Shown piece after piece: positions 17,582 to 27,780 of a stretch of DNA of 64,000 bases (positions are counted from its first letter, which is position 1; each line of letters starts with the position of its first letter). The notes beneath the pieces are model-generated. The model was not told where the DNA came from, made no database searches, and saw only the letters and a list, made by a program, of their open reading frames with translations. This DNA is from Sphingobacteriales bacterium (GTDB lineage Bacteria; Bacteroidota; Bacteroidia; Chitinophagales; UBA2359). A program made the position numbers and the translations under genes. The stretch lies in assembly GCA_016706405.1 (NCBI GenBank), contig JADJJT010000002.1, positions 992,001 through 1,056,000 of the forward strand, read 5' to 3'.

Positions 17582-20263
17582 TTAGGTAAGTATAAAGTTT
17601 ACCACACACGAGCCACCGCCTTTTTCGCAGCGCAACATAACATAATAATCGCCAAAGCTTGGTTTATTAATATTGGCTTCGGCAAAATCATCGCCTTGTG
17701 CTTTGGCATCGTGGTTGTTCCATTGTGGTGGTGCACCTTTTTTAATATACAGGGTAAACTGGCTGCCTTGTTCGGCAGTTAATGTAGATATGGTAACATT
17801 TAGTTGTTCGCTACTGCTAAGTTTAAACATGGCATCGGGGCGCATTTCTTTATGTAACCGCCCACCGCCTAAGGCTTTAAGTTGCAACAAAGTACATCCG
17901 GGTTGTGGTTTGGCTTGGGGGTATTCGGCATAAATATTAAATCCACCGCTACCTTGATAAGCAGTAATTAATACAAAATAGGCAGCTCCGGGCACAGGAT
18001 TTGTAATGGTTTTTTCAACATTAGAGCCAAAGTCATTGGCGGCCAAATCGTTAATACCGCGGGTAGCATTAGCACCCCGCCGAATATACATATCAAAGTC
18101 GTGGTCGTCGTCTCCAACGGGCGAGTCGGTAGCGATTTTTAGGGCACCGCCTATCGTTAATTTGAATAGGATTTCGGTGCCGGGTTTAAGGTTAGTTAGC
18201 TCGTTAGTGGCTAAAAATGGCAAAGTTTGTGCGGGTAAATCTTCGGCGGGTGGGGGTGGGGGAGGTAGTTCGGGCACTGGGGGGGCGTCGTCAATGTTTC
18301 CGGCGGGGTTATCGGCAGGAATATCTTGTCCGGTGGCTTTAAGTACAGCTTTGTATGCGTTAATGCGCCCATAGCCAACATAAATGGAGTGGCCGCGCGA
18401 GTCGTAGCTATTGGGGTCGCCAATTTTATCGCAGGTAGTTTCTAAGATAGCTTTTACCTGGCTTGCGGTTAAATTGGGGTTGGCGGTTAATATTAAAGCA
18501 CATACCCCTGCAACTAAGGGGCAGGCGCTCGATGTGCCGCCAAAAAAGGGGTCGTAATTGCCTTCTTGGTCGCCGGCGGCAACAACTTGGCCACTTGGCA
18601 GTTCAATAACACCACTTACATCGGCGGCTAAAATTCCGGCACCTCCGGTACCATTTGAGGGGGCACATACCGAAATTTGCCGTCCGTAGTTCGAGTAATC
18701 AGAGCGGGCATCTTTACTGTTTGATGCAGCTACCGCTATAACTCCCGGATGGGTTGCAAAGCCTTTAATTGTTTCGGGATTTTGTTTGTCGGTTATATTT
18801 ACATTGCTGTTGCCCGAGGCAAATACAATGACGCAGCCCTTGCCGTTGCGGCCTTTAGTAGCACAACGAGTTATAGCGTTCAGCATCCGGGTTGAGATGG
18901 TAAACTCCATATCATCAATACCCCAGCTATTGCTTACTACGTCTGCACCTTTGTCTATACACCAGTTAAACCATTTTTCTATTTGCGAATCGGAAACATA
19001 AGTAAATTTTAAGGGCATAAGTTTTGCGTTTGGGCAAGCACCTACTACGCCTTTGCCGTTAGCTGCCCCTACGGCCACGCTGGCGCAAGGGGTGCCGTGC
19101 CAGTCGCCTATTTTGGGCGAGGGGTCGGTATTGTCGTCCATAAAATTATAGGGGTGTACTATTTTATTGCCATCACCTACTAAGTCGGGGTGTTTCATAT
19201 CGAAGCCGTTATCTATGACAGCTACTACTAAATTGGGGTTTCCTAAAGATTGCAAATGTTGCCATGCTTGTACAGCCTTTGCATCGGACCCGGCTTTAAA
19301 CAGGTTTGCCCCCCACATAGTAGTAGCTTTGCCCGAATTGGCTAAATGCCATTGATCTTTAAACAAGTCGTCGGCTGGAAGGGTAAAATTGGCAAAATTG
19401 GCGGGGCGTTGTAAGTCGGGTTCGCAAATGGCAATGCAATTATTTTGTTGCAAGGCCAAGGTAATTTTTATGGGGTTGGGCGAGGCTGCGGTTAGCTGGG
19501 CAATACAGTCGTTATTATCGCGGTTTTCGACAATATTTAGGGCAAATTCATCTATAATTGCCTGCCTTTCTTGTGCGGTGCTATCCGGAGTAAATTGTAT
19601 ATATAATTCGCCGGTTGGAATAATGGGTGTTTGGTCTTTTTTATCGGCAAAGTGGTAAACATGGGTGCCAATTTCAACACCAGGGCTTTGGCGCATATTA
19701 TCAAGGGCTGTTTCAACGGCATCAATATTGCGTTCGGCGGGTTTGTGCAGTTCAAAATCGCCCATTTTTTCAATACCGGTATCGGGTTGGGGTAAACTTG
19801 AGCCATTGCGCACATTAATACTGCGGGTCAAACTGCGCGAAACAGTGCCCGGTGTAGGTAGTACGGCAAAATATTGTTTGCTTTTGGTTAGTTTTAAGTA
19901 CGAGTTCCCGTACCTTATAATAATATCGCCTGAAGAGGATAGGTCGTTATTCGCTTGTGATGAGGTGCTATCTTCAGTATTTGGTTCGTTATTTGTGTTT
20001 TCATCCGGATTAATTTCGATACTGGTAGTGCTGCCATCATCCGGATTTGTTTCAGTTGTTGTTTCTATATTGGGTGTATCATCTGCATTAGCTGTTTCAT
20101 CGGGGTTGATTTCAATTGTGGGTGAGGGGAATGTAGTATTATTGTTAGTGCTTGTTGTTGTGTTTGTATTTTGGTTGGCAGGCGGGGTGGGCGTATTGCG
20201 TATTGTATTGTCTTTTTTGAACAGACTAACAATAAAGGCTAAAATTTTTGATAGAAATGACAT
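17582..20263 (-). CDS. Subtilisin-like (S8) serine protease with PPC-type C-terminal domains
   Basis: 893-residue S8 peptidase. Residues 1-20 are hydrophobic but short, with no clear cleavage site. Residues 25-115 are a low-complexity Asn/Thr/Asp linker with repeated INPD. A prodomain of the fervidolysin type lies at about 170-285. The catalytic domain runs from about 300 to 650: D351 in VIDNGFDMKHPDL, H389 in DWHGTPCAS, oxyanion N485 in FASGNSN and S578 in GGTSSACPLVAG. A proline-rich hinge (PPPPPPA) near 680 leads to two pre-peptidase C-terminal (PPC)-like beta modules. There is no T9SS sorting domain. It is either intracellular or exported by a route not obvious from the sequence. Confidence 0.88.
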   Translation of the reverse strand: MSFLSKILAFIVSLFKKDNTIRNTPTPPANQNTNTTTSTNNNTTFPSPTIEINPDETANADDTPNIETTTETNPDDGSTTSIEINPDENTNNEPNTEDSTSSQANNDLSSSGDIIIRYGNSYLKLTKSKQYFAVLPTPGTVSRSLTRSINVRNGSSLPQPDTGIEKMGDFELHKPAERNIDAVETALDNMRQSPGVEIGTHVYHFADKKDQTPIIPTGELYIQFTPDSTAQERQAIIDEFALNIVENRDNNDCIAQLTAASPNPIKITLALQQNNCIAICEPDLQRPANFANFTLPADDLFKDQWHLANSGKATTMWGANLFKAGSDAKAVQAWQHLQSLGNPNLVVAVIDNGFDMKHPDLVGDGNKIVHPYNFMDDNTDPSPKIGDWHGTPCASVAVGAANGKGVVGACPNAKLMPLKFTYVSDSQIEKWFNWCIDKGADVVSNSWGIDDMEFTISTRMLNAITRCATKGRNGKGCVIVFASGNSNVNITDKQNPETIKGFATHPGVIAVAASNSKDARSDYSNYGRQISVCAPSNGTGGAGILAADVSGVIELPSGQVVAAGDQEGNYDPFFGGTSSACPLVAGVCALILTANPNLTASQVKAILETTCDKIGDPNSYDSRGHSIYVGYGRINAYKAVLKATGQDIPADNPAGNIDDAPPVPELPPPPPPAEDLPAQTLPFLATNELTNLKPGTEILFKLTIGGALKIATDSPVGDDDHDFDMYIRRGANATRGINDLAANDFGSNVEKTITNPVPGAAYFVLITAYQGSGGFNIYAEYPQAKPQPGCTLLQLKALGGGRLHKEMRPDAMFKLSSSEQLNVTISTLTAEQGSQFTLYIKKGAPPQWNNHDAKAQGDDFAEANINKPSFGDYYVMLRCEKGGGSCVVNFILT

Positions 20264-20304
20264 GGTGTTTATAAATGTGTAGGTGAAAAATTTTAATGAT
20301 AGGG

Positions 20305-20312
20305 CAAAAGTA
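20305..20312 (-). promoter_or_regulatory. Candidate -7 element (TACTTTTG) for the S8 protease gene
   Basis: The minus-strand reading is TACTTTTG, 41 nt upstream of the ATG at 20263. Confidence 0.4.
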
Positions 20313-20490
20313 TTTAATGCCGCAAGTTACTGCCTATTTTATTACCATCAAACAAGTGTTAAACAAAAGTTTGATCAATTATCAATTAAAACTGCCTTGA
20401 AACCTGCTAATTTACAGTTTTATTTTGTGCAAGTTTTATAGTTTTACAGCGCTAAATGCCATATTAATACTATTTTTATACCCTTATTAG

Positions 20491-20522
20491 TTGTTTTTTG
20501 CAAAAGCTTGGCACTAACTTTG
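20491..20522 (+). promoter_or_regulatory. Candidate promoter of the giant repeat-protein gene (TTG-N21-TAACTTTG)
   Basis: TTG at 20491-20493 and TAACTTTG at 20515-20522 are 21 nt apart. If used, the mRNA leader would be about 255 nt, unusually long for this window, and would contain the 20646-20700 inverted repeat. Confidence 0.45.
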
Positions 20523-20645
20523 TGGTAACTGTATAGTATTTTATATTTTTTAAGCATAAAACCTTAATGGTGCATAAGAAACAAAGTGATTTTATTGTCA
20601 AGGTTTGTTGCTTTTAATTCACTTCCTCGGCTCAAAAATTATCGT

Positions 20646-20700
20646 AAATATCAACTTGTATTTTGCGTTTTTTTATACATTACTTGTAAAGTTGATATTT
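20646..20700 (+). promoter_or_regulatory. 12-bp perfect inverted repeat in the leader of the giant repeat-protein gene
   Basis: AAATATCAACTT at 20646-20657 is the exact reverse complement of AAGTTGATATTT at 20689-20700, with a 31-nt loop. ACTTGTA is also directly repeated at 20654-20660 and 20682-20688. It could be an RNA hairpin or a two-site operator. It ends 84 nt before the start codon. Confidence 0.5.
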
Positions 20701-20784
20701 GTGTTGTATTTGTATAATAAAAATTAGATTTTACCCCATATTTTACCCATTATATAATAATAAATTAAGAATCATATCATCCAC

Positions 20785-23700
20785 ATGAGGTTTTTTAACA
20801 CAATGCGTCTTCGCGGTTTACTGTTTTTATTAATGGTGCAAACCACATGTTTAGCATTAAGTAATAATTTACAGGCGCAACCACCCAATGCCGTTAACGA
20901 CAATGCCACCACAACCAAAAATACTAAAGTTAATATTTTAGTTTTGGCAAATGATATTGGCAATAATTTGGAAATTGATATAATTTTACCTGCCTTGCAC
21001 GGCAAAACAAAAATTATAGGCAGTGTTGTTGAGTACACCCCCGACCTGGGTTACGTAGGCTACGATGCCTTTGATTACCAAATTACTGATACGCAAACAG
21101 GCCAAACAGACCAGGCTACCGTAGCTATAACTGTTAAAGGAACAGGTGTAGGCGAGCTTAAAGCTGTTGACGATTATGCACAAACTCCCATTGGACAAGG
21201 CATTACTTTAAATGTTACTGCCAACGACATGGGTAATGGTATTGAGTTGGTGAAGTCAAGCGTTAGTCCGGCTAAAAATGGAATAGTGAAAGTTAATGCC
21301 GATAAAACTATTACCTACACACCCGACCCCGGCTTTACAGGCCTCGACTATTTTAATTATGCCATTAAAGATGTTTTTAATAATCTTGATCAGGCATTAG
21401 TAGCAATTGAAGTTCAACCCACCCAACCCGATGATTCCTTAGAAATTGTGAAAGGGTGCACACCTGAGCTAAAACCTTTTACTATATGCTTTGAAGGCTT
21501 AACCTATGATGGTTTTGAGTTGGTTGTTGACCCCAATACGCTTAAAACATCTTACAATTGCAGTTTGGTAAAATTAAACGATACCTGCATTAAATATACC
21601 CCTTTGCCCGGATTTACCGGCTACGACACCGTTTGGGCACAAATGTGTACCAATCAAATTCCACCCTATTGCATTACTCAAACTGCCTATATTTATGTGT
21701 ATGAAACCGGCGGTTGCCCCGGCCCCAATGCCATTGATGACCATGTTACAATTGGCCCCGATGGTGTAATTGTAAACGGGCAGGCCTCTATAGGCGGCTA
21801 CGATGGCGCTTTAATTAATGCAGGTGCTAACGACGATGACCCCTGCGGCAAAACTTTAACCGTAGATGCCATTACGCAACAACCCCAAAACGGAACCGCA
21901 AATATTATAGATGGAAATATTGTTTATATTCCTGACGAGGGTTTTGCCGGCACCGATATACTATTTTATTCTACCTGTAATAAATGTGGAGAATGTGACG
22001 AAGGTAAAATTATTATCACTGTTTTGCCCAACGACTGCAACAAAAATATTATTACCTGCGTACCCCCACTCTCCACCTTCCAATGGTGCCCCGATTATTG
22101 CAAAGTTGATAAAAATTATATTACCGATTTAGATATTACCGTTGAAAATGGTGGAAGTTTTGTTTTACAACCGAATGGCTGTTATATTTATACCCCCCCC
22201 AGCATTTTAGAAGGCATAGATAAAATTACCATATTCGCCTGCGATGCCTCTGGAACTTGCGAAACAATTATTATTGATATAACTATTGGCAATTGCGGAG
22301 AAAACGAGCCTCCGGTTGCCAACGATGACGAAACAGATGCCATAGTAGGTACACCTGTTTCTATTGATGTTACCAATAACGACTTTGATCCAAACGGAGA
22401 CCCCCTGACAGTTACAATTATTACTCCGCCTGCTTGTGGAGAGGCAAACGTTGTAGGCAACCAAATAGTTTATACTGCCACCGACGAAACTTGCATAGGA
22501 GACCAAATTATTGTTTATGAAGTTTGCGACCCCGATGGTCTTTGCGACCAAGCCACAGTTACTATACACGTAAAAGAAGACTGCGATTTTGAAACCCAAT
22601 ATTGCACCGCACCAATGAAATCGGTTATTATATGTGTTGAGTTTTGCGATTTAGCCGGCAGCGACAGCACTTGGGTGAAAGAGGCAACTACTACCTTTAA
22701 TTGCAGTATTCATTTAATTAAAGACAAACCCAATTGCATAAAATATACACCGTTGCCCGGATTTACCGGCACCGATACCGTTTATATTATTGGCACAAAT
22801 GAAGATGGCCAATTAGATACCGTTGTAGTATATGTAACTACCGGATGCTCGCAGCCAACCGCCAACGATGACGAAGCAACAGTAATATCCGGAAATAATA
22901 TAGATATTCCGGTTTTAGATAACGACACCGACCCCTGCGACAACCCATTATATCCAACAGTAGTTAATCCGCCACAAAATGGCTCGGTAGTGGTTAACCA
23001 AGATAGCACCATAAATTATACACCAAACCCCGGATTTGTCGGCACCGACCAGTTTACCTATACAGCCTGTAACGAATGTGACGACCCCGGTGGCGACAAA
23101 TGCGACGAGGCCATTGTAACAATTACCGTTACGCCCAACGATACTAGCTCGGTAGATGCCCAACCCGATGTAGAATTTACCAAAGAAAACACTCCCATAA
23201 CTTTTAATGTGCTTGACAACGACATAGGCGACAATTTAACCCTAACCCAAATTATTGACGACCCCGATCATGGCACAATTGTAACCAATCCGGATGGAAC
23301 GGTAACTTATACCCCCGACTCAAGCTATGTTGGCCCCGATTATTTTGTTTACGAAGCCTGCAACAACCAAGGCGTTTGCGATATTGCAGTAGTAGCCATA
23401 ACCATTCAGCCCGATACAACTGCCAACCAACCGCCTACGGCCAATAACGATGTGGCAACCACACCCAAAGATACGCCTGTTATCATTCCGGTATTAGACA
23501 ACGACAACGACCCCGATAACGACCCCATCCATGTTGAAACAATTACCGACCAACCCGAAAATGGTACCGTTATTGTCAATCCAGATGGCACTGTTACCTA
23601 CACCCCTAATCCCGAATTTGAAGGCGTTGATTGCTTTAAATATTTGGTTTGTGATGATGCTACTCCGGCACTTTGCGACGAAGGCGAGGTGTGCGTTAGC

Positions 23701-26700
23701 GTTGGTACAAATACCCCACCAAACCAACCGCCGTATGCTAACGATGATGAAACTACAACGCCAATAAACACTGCCGTTACCATACCCGTTCAAAATAACG
23801 ATGACGACCCCGATGGCAATATCATTTTAATGGTTTTGGCGAGCGACCCCGATAATGGCACGGCTCAAATAGTTGGCACCGATATAATTTATACCCCTAA
23901 CGATGGCTTTGTGGGTGTTGATTATTTCACCTATATTATTTGCGATGATGGTATTCCGCAACTCTGCGACACCGCTTCGGTAAAAATTACCGTAATTGGC
24001 GAAGTTGACTCGGTAGATGCCCAGCCCGATGTAGAATTTACCAAAGAAAATACACCTGTTACTTTTAATATATTAGACAATGACTTTGGCAAAAATATTA
24101 CAATCACCCAAATAGTTGACGACCCCGACCATGGTGTTATTAATTACGACCCTGTTACGGGAGAAGTAACTTACACACCTGATACTGGATATATTGGCCA
24201 AGATTATTTCTTCTATGAAATTTGTAACGACCAAGGCGTTTGCGACCAAACAATAGTGGGCATAACTATTCAGCCCGATACCATTGCCAACCAAGCGCCC
24301 ACCGCCAATAACGATGTGGCAACCACACCGCTTGATACGCCCGTTACCATTGCCGTTTTAGACAACGACAGCGACCCCGATAACGACCCAATTACAACTA
24401 CCGACATACTTACTCCGCCCTCGAATGGAAATGTAGTTATAAATCCGGATGGCACCGTTACCTACACGCCAAACCCCGGATTTACCGGCGTTGATTGCTT
24501 TACCTACTCTGTTTGCGACAACAAAACTCCGGCCTTATGCGATAGCGCGCAGGTTTGTGTAAGCATAGACACTTTGCCCAGCAATTTGCCACCAATTGCC
24601 AACTTCGACGAAACCACCACGCCTTTTGAAACGCCAGTTCTAATTACCGCACTCGATAACGATAGCGACCCCGATGGCAATATCATAGCCGTTTTTGTAA
24701 ATACTAACCCGGCAAACGGCCAAGTTACCTACAACGATATTACAAAAACCTTTACCTACACCCCTAATTCAGATTTTGTTGGTGTTGATTATTTTATTTA
24801 CAGCGTTTGCGACGATGGTGTGCCACAACTTTGCGATACTGCTTACGTAAAAATTACCGTCGAGTCTGACTCTACTGCCCAACTTATTGATGCCGAACCC
24901 GATATTGAATTCACCAAACAAAATACACCCGTTACCTTTAATATTTTAGCTAACGACAAAGGCGAAGAAATACAAATTTCGGCATTCCCGGATGGCCCCG
25001 ATAACGGAACCATCACCGGATTTGACCCAGTAACCGGAGAAATAACCTACGAACCTAACCTCGATTTTGTTGGCGTTGATTATTTTACTTATGTTATTTG
25101 CGACAAATTTGGTTTCTGCGATACCACCCTTGTTTCAATTACCGTACAGCCCGAAGATACACCCAACCAAGCACCCACCGCCAATAACGATGTGGCAACC
25201 ACACCGCTTGATACGCCCGTTACCATTGCCGTTTTAGACAACGACAGCGACCCCGATAACGACCCAATTACAACTACCGACATACTTACTCCGCCCTCGA
25301 ATGGAAATGTAGTTATAAATCCGGATGGCACCGTTACCTACACGCCAAACCCCGGATTTACCGGCGTTGATTGCTTTACCTACTCTGTTTGCGACAACAA
25401 AACTCCGGCCTTATGCGATAGCGCGCAGGTTTGCGTAAGCATAGACACTTTGCCCAGCAATTTGCCACCAATTGCCTTCGACGACGATGCAATCACCAAA
25501 GAAAATACGCCTGTTACTATTGATGTATTTGCCAATGGCGACTACGACCCAGACGGATTGATCATTCTGTTGGTAAAAGGCTCAGATCCGGCTTATGGCT
25601 CTATTACAAACTATCCGGATGGTTTTATTTATACGCCTATCCCCGATTATGTAGGTATAGACTATTTTACCTATATTATTTGCGATGATGGCTTGCCCCA
25701 ACTTTGCGACACCGCTTACGTAACCATTACCATAGAAGGTTCGGAAGTAGTAGCAAATCCGGATATTTATTACACCAATGTAGATGAATCAGTTAGCTTC
25801 GATGTGCGCGATAACGATGACGGTACTAATTTGCAAGATCCTATCATCACAACGCTACCCGAACATGGCGTGGCTGTGTTAAACCCCGATGGCACTATCA
25901 CTTATACCCCCGACCCCGGATTTGTAGGTACAGATTATTTTGGCTATAAGGTATGCGACGACAATGGCAACTGCGACCAAACCTTAGTAACTATTATTGT
26001 TACCGACCAAGATAACTTGCCGCCCATAGCCAATAACGATGCCGTTGGTACTTACCCCGACACACCTGTTGAAATAGATGTATTGGCAAACGATTTCGAC
26101 CCATTGGGCGACCCAATTACTATTGTAGCAGTTGTGGACCAACCCGATAACGGCACTATTGTGCTTGACCCAATTGATTCGACCTATACCTATACGCCCA
26201 ACCCCGGATTTGTGGGTGTGGACAGCTTTACCTACGTTATTTGCGATGATGGAACTCCGCCACTTTGCGATACTGCCCTGGTAGTAATTAAGGTTGAAGA
26301 CGGCAGCCCCACCAACGACCCGCCAATAGCTGTTGATGACGTGGATACCACCATTATTAATACACCTATTGATATTGATATTTTGGGCAACGACAGCGAC
26401 CCCAATGGCGATAATATTATCATTACATTCTTTAGCGACCCCCTACACGGCTCGGCTGTATTAAATCCCGATTCAACTATTTTATACACCCCCGACTCCA
26501 ATTATACCGGCCCCGATTATTTCTCGTATGTTATTTGCGATGACGGTACCCCGCCGCTTTGCGATACGGCTTGGGTATATATATATGTTTACCCCGATAG
26601 TTTGCAAATTGTTGATACAACCAATGTAAACGAACCTATTACAATATGTGTTACCGACAAACTATTATTGTTCGATATTGATACTATGGAAGTAGTTGGC

Positions 26701-27780
26701 TTGCCGGGCAATGGCACTATAATACTAACCGGAGGCGATTGCTTTGAATACACGCCAAACCAAGATTTTACCGGAGTAGATACCTTATACATTAAAGTTT
26801 GCGATAGTGTTGGTATATGTGTTGATATAGAAGTAATAATATATGTAATGCCCAATAATAACCCGCCAATAGCCAATGACGATTGCTTCGGCGATACCAT
26901 TAAAGTTAATACGCCCGTAGTAATAGATGTTTTAGCAAATGATACTTACAGCAATTTATCCGGATTAACCATATTTATTCCGGTAGGATGCGAACCAAAA
27001 GTACCCGGAGCAACAGCTGTAATTGTTGATGTTAATGGTGTACCAAATATCGAATATACGCCGGCATTAGATTTTGAAGGCGAAGATGAAATTTGTTATT
27101 TGTTAATTGACAGTTTAGGCTTGGTAAGCGATACTGCTAAGGTTTGTTTCATTTACAACGATTCAATTAGCACGCAAATTGATACCACCTTAACAGCAAA
27201 CAACGACACTGCCACCACCGCGCACGATACACCCGTTACTATTGATATTTTAGCTAACGATGTAGTAAGTCCGGATGTGCCAGTTGAAAATGAAACTGTA
27301 ACCATTATAACAAATCCAAAAAATGGCACTGTAACGGTTCAGGCCGACAATACTATTGTATATGACCCTAACGCCGGATTTTCGGGGTGTGATAGTTTGC
27401 AGTACGAGTATTGCGCAACAATTGTTGCCTCGCAAACTGTACTTTGTGATACGGCATGGGTTGAAATATGCGTAGATCCAATTTGTGATATTATTGTACC
27501 CAATGGCGTTTCGCCAAACGGCGACGAAAATAACGACTTCTTAATTATTCAGGGTGTTGATTGCGACCCCGAAGGCAGTTATGAACTGCTTATTTTCAAC
27601 CGTTGGGGCGACAAAGTGTATTGCGAGTATGAGTACGACAATACAAAAGCCTGGGATGGCAACTACTGGACAACAGGCCGCGAAGCCCCCGATGGCACGT
27701 ATTACTACATATTTACCTACACGCTAAGTGGGAGCAATACCGCTAAACAACTTAACGGCTTTATTGAATTAATGCGTTAA
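20785..27780 (+). CDS. Giant tandem Ig-like repeat protein with T9SS type B sorting domain
   Basis: 2331-residue secreted surface protein. A signal peptide lies in about the first 32 residues (hydrophobic LLFLLMVQTTCLAL, ending near LQAQ). About 22 Ig/cadherin-like modules of 85-100 residues follow. Most open with a P-A-N-D-D or N-N-D motif and contain TPVTIxVLDND, NPDGTVTYTPNPGFxG and (D/V)YFxYxxCD. They match the Big_9/tandem-95 type, which often binds calcium through DND and DPD turns. Several modules are Cys-rich. The last 95 residues are a gliding-motility-type sorting domain (from PNGVSPNGDENNDF to GFIELMR). Probably an adhesin or filament-forming surface protein. It contains a near-perfect internal duplication (see repeats). 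A terminator follows at 27837. Confidence 0.85.
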   Translation: MRFFNTMRLRGLLFLLMVQTTCLALSNNLQAQPPNAVNDNATTTKNTKVNILVLANDIGNNLEIDIILPALHGKTKIIGSVVEYTPDLGYVGYDAFDYQITDTQTGQTDQATVAITVKGTGVGELKAVDDYAQTPIGQGITLNVTANDMGNGIELVKSSVSPAKNGIVKVNADKTITYTPDPGFTGLDYFNYAIKDVFNNLDQALVAIEVQPTQPDDSLEIVKGCTPELKPFTICFEGLTYDGFELVVDPNTLKTSYNCSLVKLNDTCIKYTPLPGFTGYDTVWAQMCTNQIPPYCITQTAYIYVYETGGCPGPNAIDDHVTIGPDGVIVNGQASIGGYDGALINAGANDDDPCGKTLTVDAITQQPQNGTANIIDGNIVYIPDEGFAGTDILFYSTCNKCGECDEGKIIITVLPNDCNKNIITCVPPLSTFQWCPDYCKVDKNYITDLDITVENGGSFVLQPNGCYIYTPPSILEGIDKITIFACDASGTCETIIIDITIGNCGENEPPVANDDETDAIVGTPVSIDVTNNDFDPNGDPLTVTIITPPACGEANVVGNQIVYTATDETCIGDQIIVYEVCDPDGLCDQATVTIHVKEDCDFETQYCTAPMKSVIICVEFCDLAGSDSTWVKEATTTFNCSIHLIKDKPNCIKYTPLPGFTGTDTVYIIGTNEDGQLDTVVVYVTTGCSQPTANDDEATVISGNNIDIPVLDNDTDPCDNPLYPTVVNPPQNGSVVVNQDSTINYTPNPGFVGTDQFTYTACNECDDPGGDKCDEAIVTITVTPNDTSSVDAQPDVEFTKENTPITFNVLDNDIGDNLTLTQIIDDPDHGTIVTNPDGTVTYTPDSSYVGPDYFVYEACNNQGVCDIAVVAITIQPDTTANQPPTANNDVATTPKDTPVIIPVLDNDNDPDNDPIHVETITDQPENGTVIVNPDGTVTYTPNPEFEGVDCFKYLVCDDATPALCDEGEVCVSVGTNTPPNQPPYANDDETTTPINTAVTIPVQNNDDDPDGNIILMVLASDPDNGTAQIVGTDIIYTPNDGFVGVDYFTYIICDDGIPQLCDTASVKITVIGEVDSVDAQPDVEFTKENTPVTFNILDNDFGKNITITQIVDDPDHGVINYDPVTGEVTYTPDTGYIGQDYFFYEICNDQGVCDQTIVGITIQPDTIANQAPTANNDVATTPLDTPVTIAVLDNDSDPDNDPITTTDILTPPSNGNVVINPDGTVTYTPNPGFTGVDCFTYSVCDNKTPALCDSAQVCVSIDTLPSNLPPIANFDETTTPFETPVLITALDNDSDPDGNIIAVFVNTNPANGQVTYNDITKTFTYTPNSDFVGVDYFIYSVCDDGVPQLCDTAYVKITVESDSTAQLIDAEPDIEFTKQNTPVTFNILANDKGEEIQISAFPDGPDNGTITGFDPVTGEITYEPNLDFVGVDYFTYVICDKFGFCDTTLVSITVQPEDTPNQAPTANNDVATTPLDTPVTIAVLDNDSDPDNDPITTTDILTPPSNGNVVINPDGTVTYTPNPGFTGVDCFTYSVCDNKTPALCDSAQVCVSIDTLPSNLPPIAFDDDAITKENTPVTIDVFANGDYDPDGLIILLVKGSDPAYGSITNYPDGFIYTPIPDYVGIDYFTYIICDDGLPQLCDTAYVTITIEGSEVVANPDIYYTNVDESVSFDVRDNDDGTNLQDPIITTLPEHGVAVLNPDGTITYTPDPGFVGTDYFGYKVCDDNGNCDQTLVTIIVTDQDNLPPIANNDAVGTYPDTPVEIDVLANDFDPLGDPITIVAVVDQPDNGTIVLDPIDSTYTYTPNPGFVGVDSFTYVICDDGTPPLCDTALVVIKVEDGSPTNDPPIAVDDVDTTIINTPIDIDILGNDSDPNGDNIIITFFSDPLHGSAVLNPDSTILYTPDSNYTGPDYFSYVICDDGTPPLCDTAWVYIYVYPDSLQIVDTTNVNEPITICVTDKLLLFDIDTMEVVGLPGNGTIILTGGDCFEYTPNQDFTGVDTLYIKVCDSVGICVDIEVIIYVMPNNNPPIANDDCFGDTIKVNTPVVIDVLANDTYSNLSGLTIFIPVGCEPKVPGATAVIVDVNGVPNIEYTPALDFEGEDEICYLLIDSLGLVSDTAKVCFIYNDSISTQIDTTLTANNDTATTAHDTPVTIDILANDVVSPDVPVENETVTIITNPKNGTVTVQADNTIVYDPNAGFSGCDSLQYEYCATIVASQTVLCDTAWVEICVDPICDIIVPNGVSPNGDENNDFLIIQGVDCDPEGSYELLIFNRWGDKVYCEYEYDNTKAWDGNYWTTGREAPDGTYYYIFTYTLSGSNTAKQLNGFIELMR
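24301..24600 (+). repeat. Near-identical 300-bp internal duplication, copy 1
   Basis: Matches 25177-25476 at 299 of 300 positions by direct comparison. The single difference is T at 24558 versus C at 25434, a synonymous third position. Confidence 0.95.
25177..25476 (+). repeat. Near-identical 300-bp internal duplication, copy 2
   Basis: Second copy, offset by 876 nt from copy 1. Surrounding modules are far more diverged, so this pair reflects recent duplication or gene conversion. Confidence 0.95.

Larger units (their letters stand above)
20264..20784. other. AT-rich divergent intergenic region
   Basis: 521 nt with no gene, between the protease gene (leftward) and the giant repeat-protein gene (rightward). 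It holds a candidate promoter for each (20305-20312 and 20491-20522) and a 12-bp inverted repeat (20646-20700) in the long presumed leader of the rightward gene. Confidence 0.7.
23155..25741 (+). repeat. Three-module higher-order repeat (three copies)
   Basis: Within the giant repeat gene, modules occur in triplets. Each triplet opens with DA(Q/E)PD(V/I)EFTK at 23155, 24016 and 24889, so the period is 861 then 873 nt. It is followed by an ANNDVATT module and a third module of the (A/N)-(D/F)-DE/DA type. The gene therefore grew by duplication of three-domain blocks, not single domains. Confidence 0.8.

Noticed and set aside
23155..25741. Regular repeats that could suggest a CRISPR array or satellite
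   Set aside because: The repeats lie inside one long open frame and encode Ig-like modules; there are no short repeats with unique spacers.
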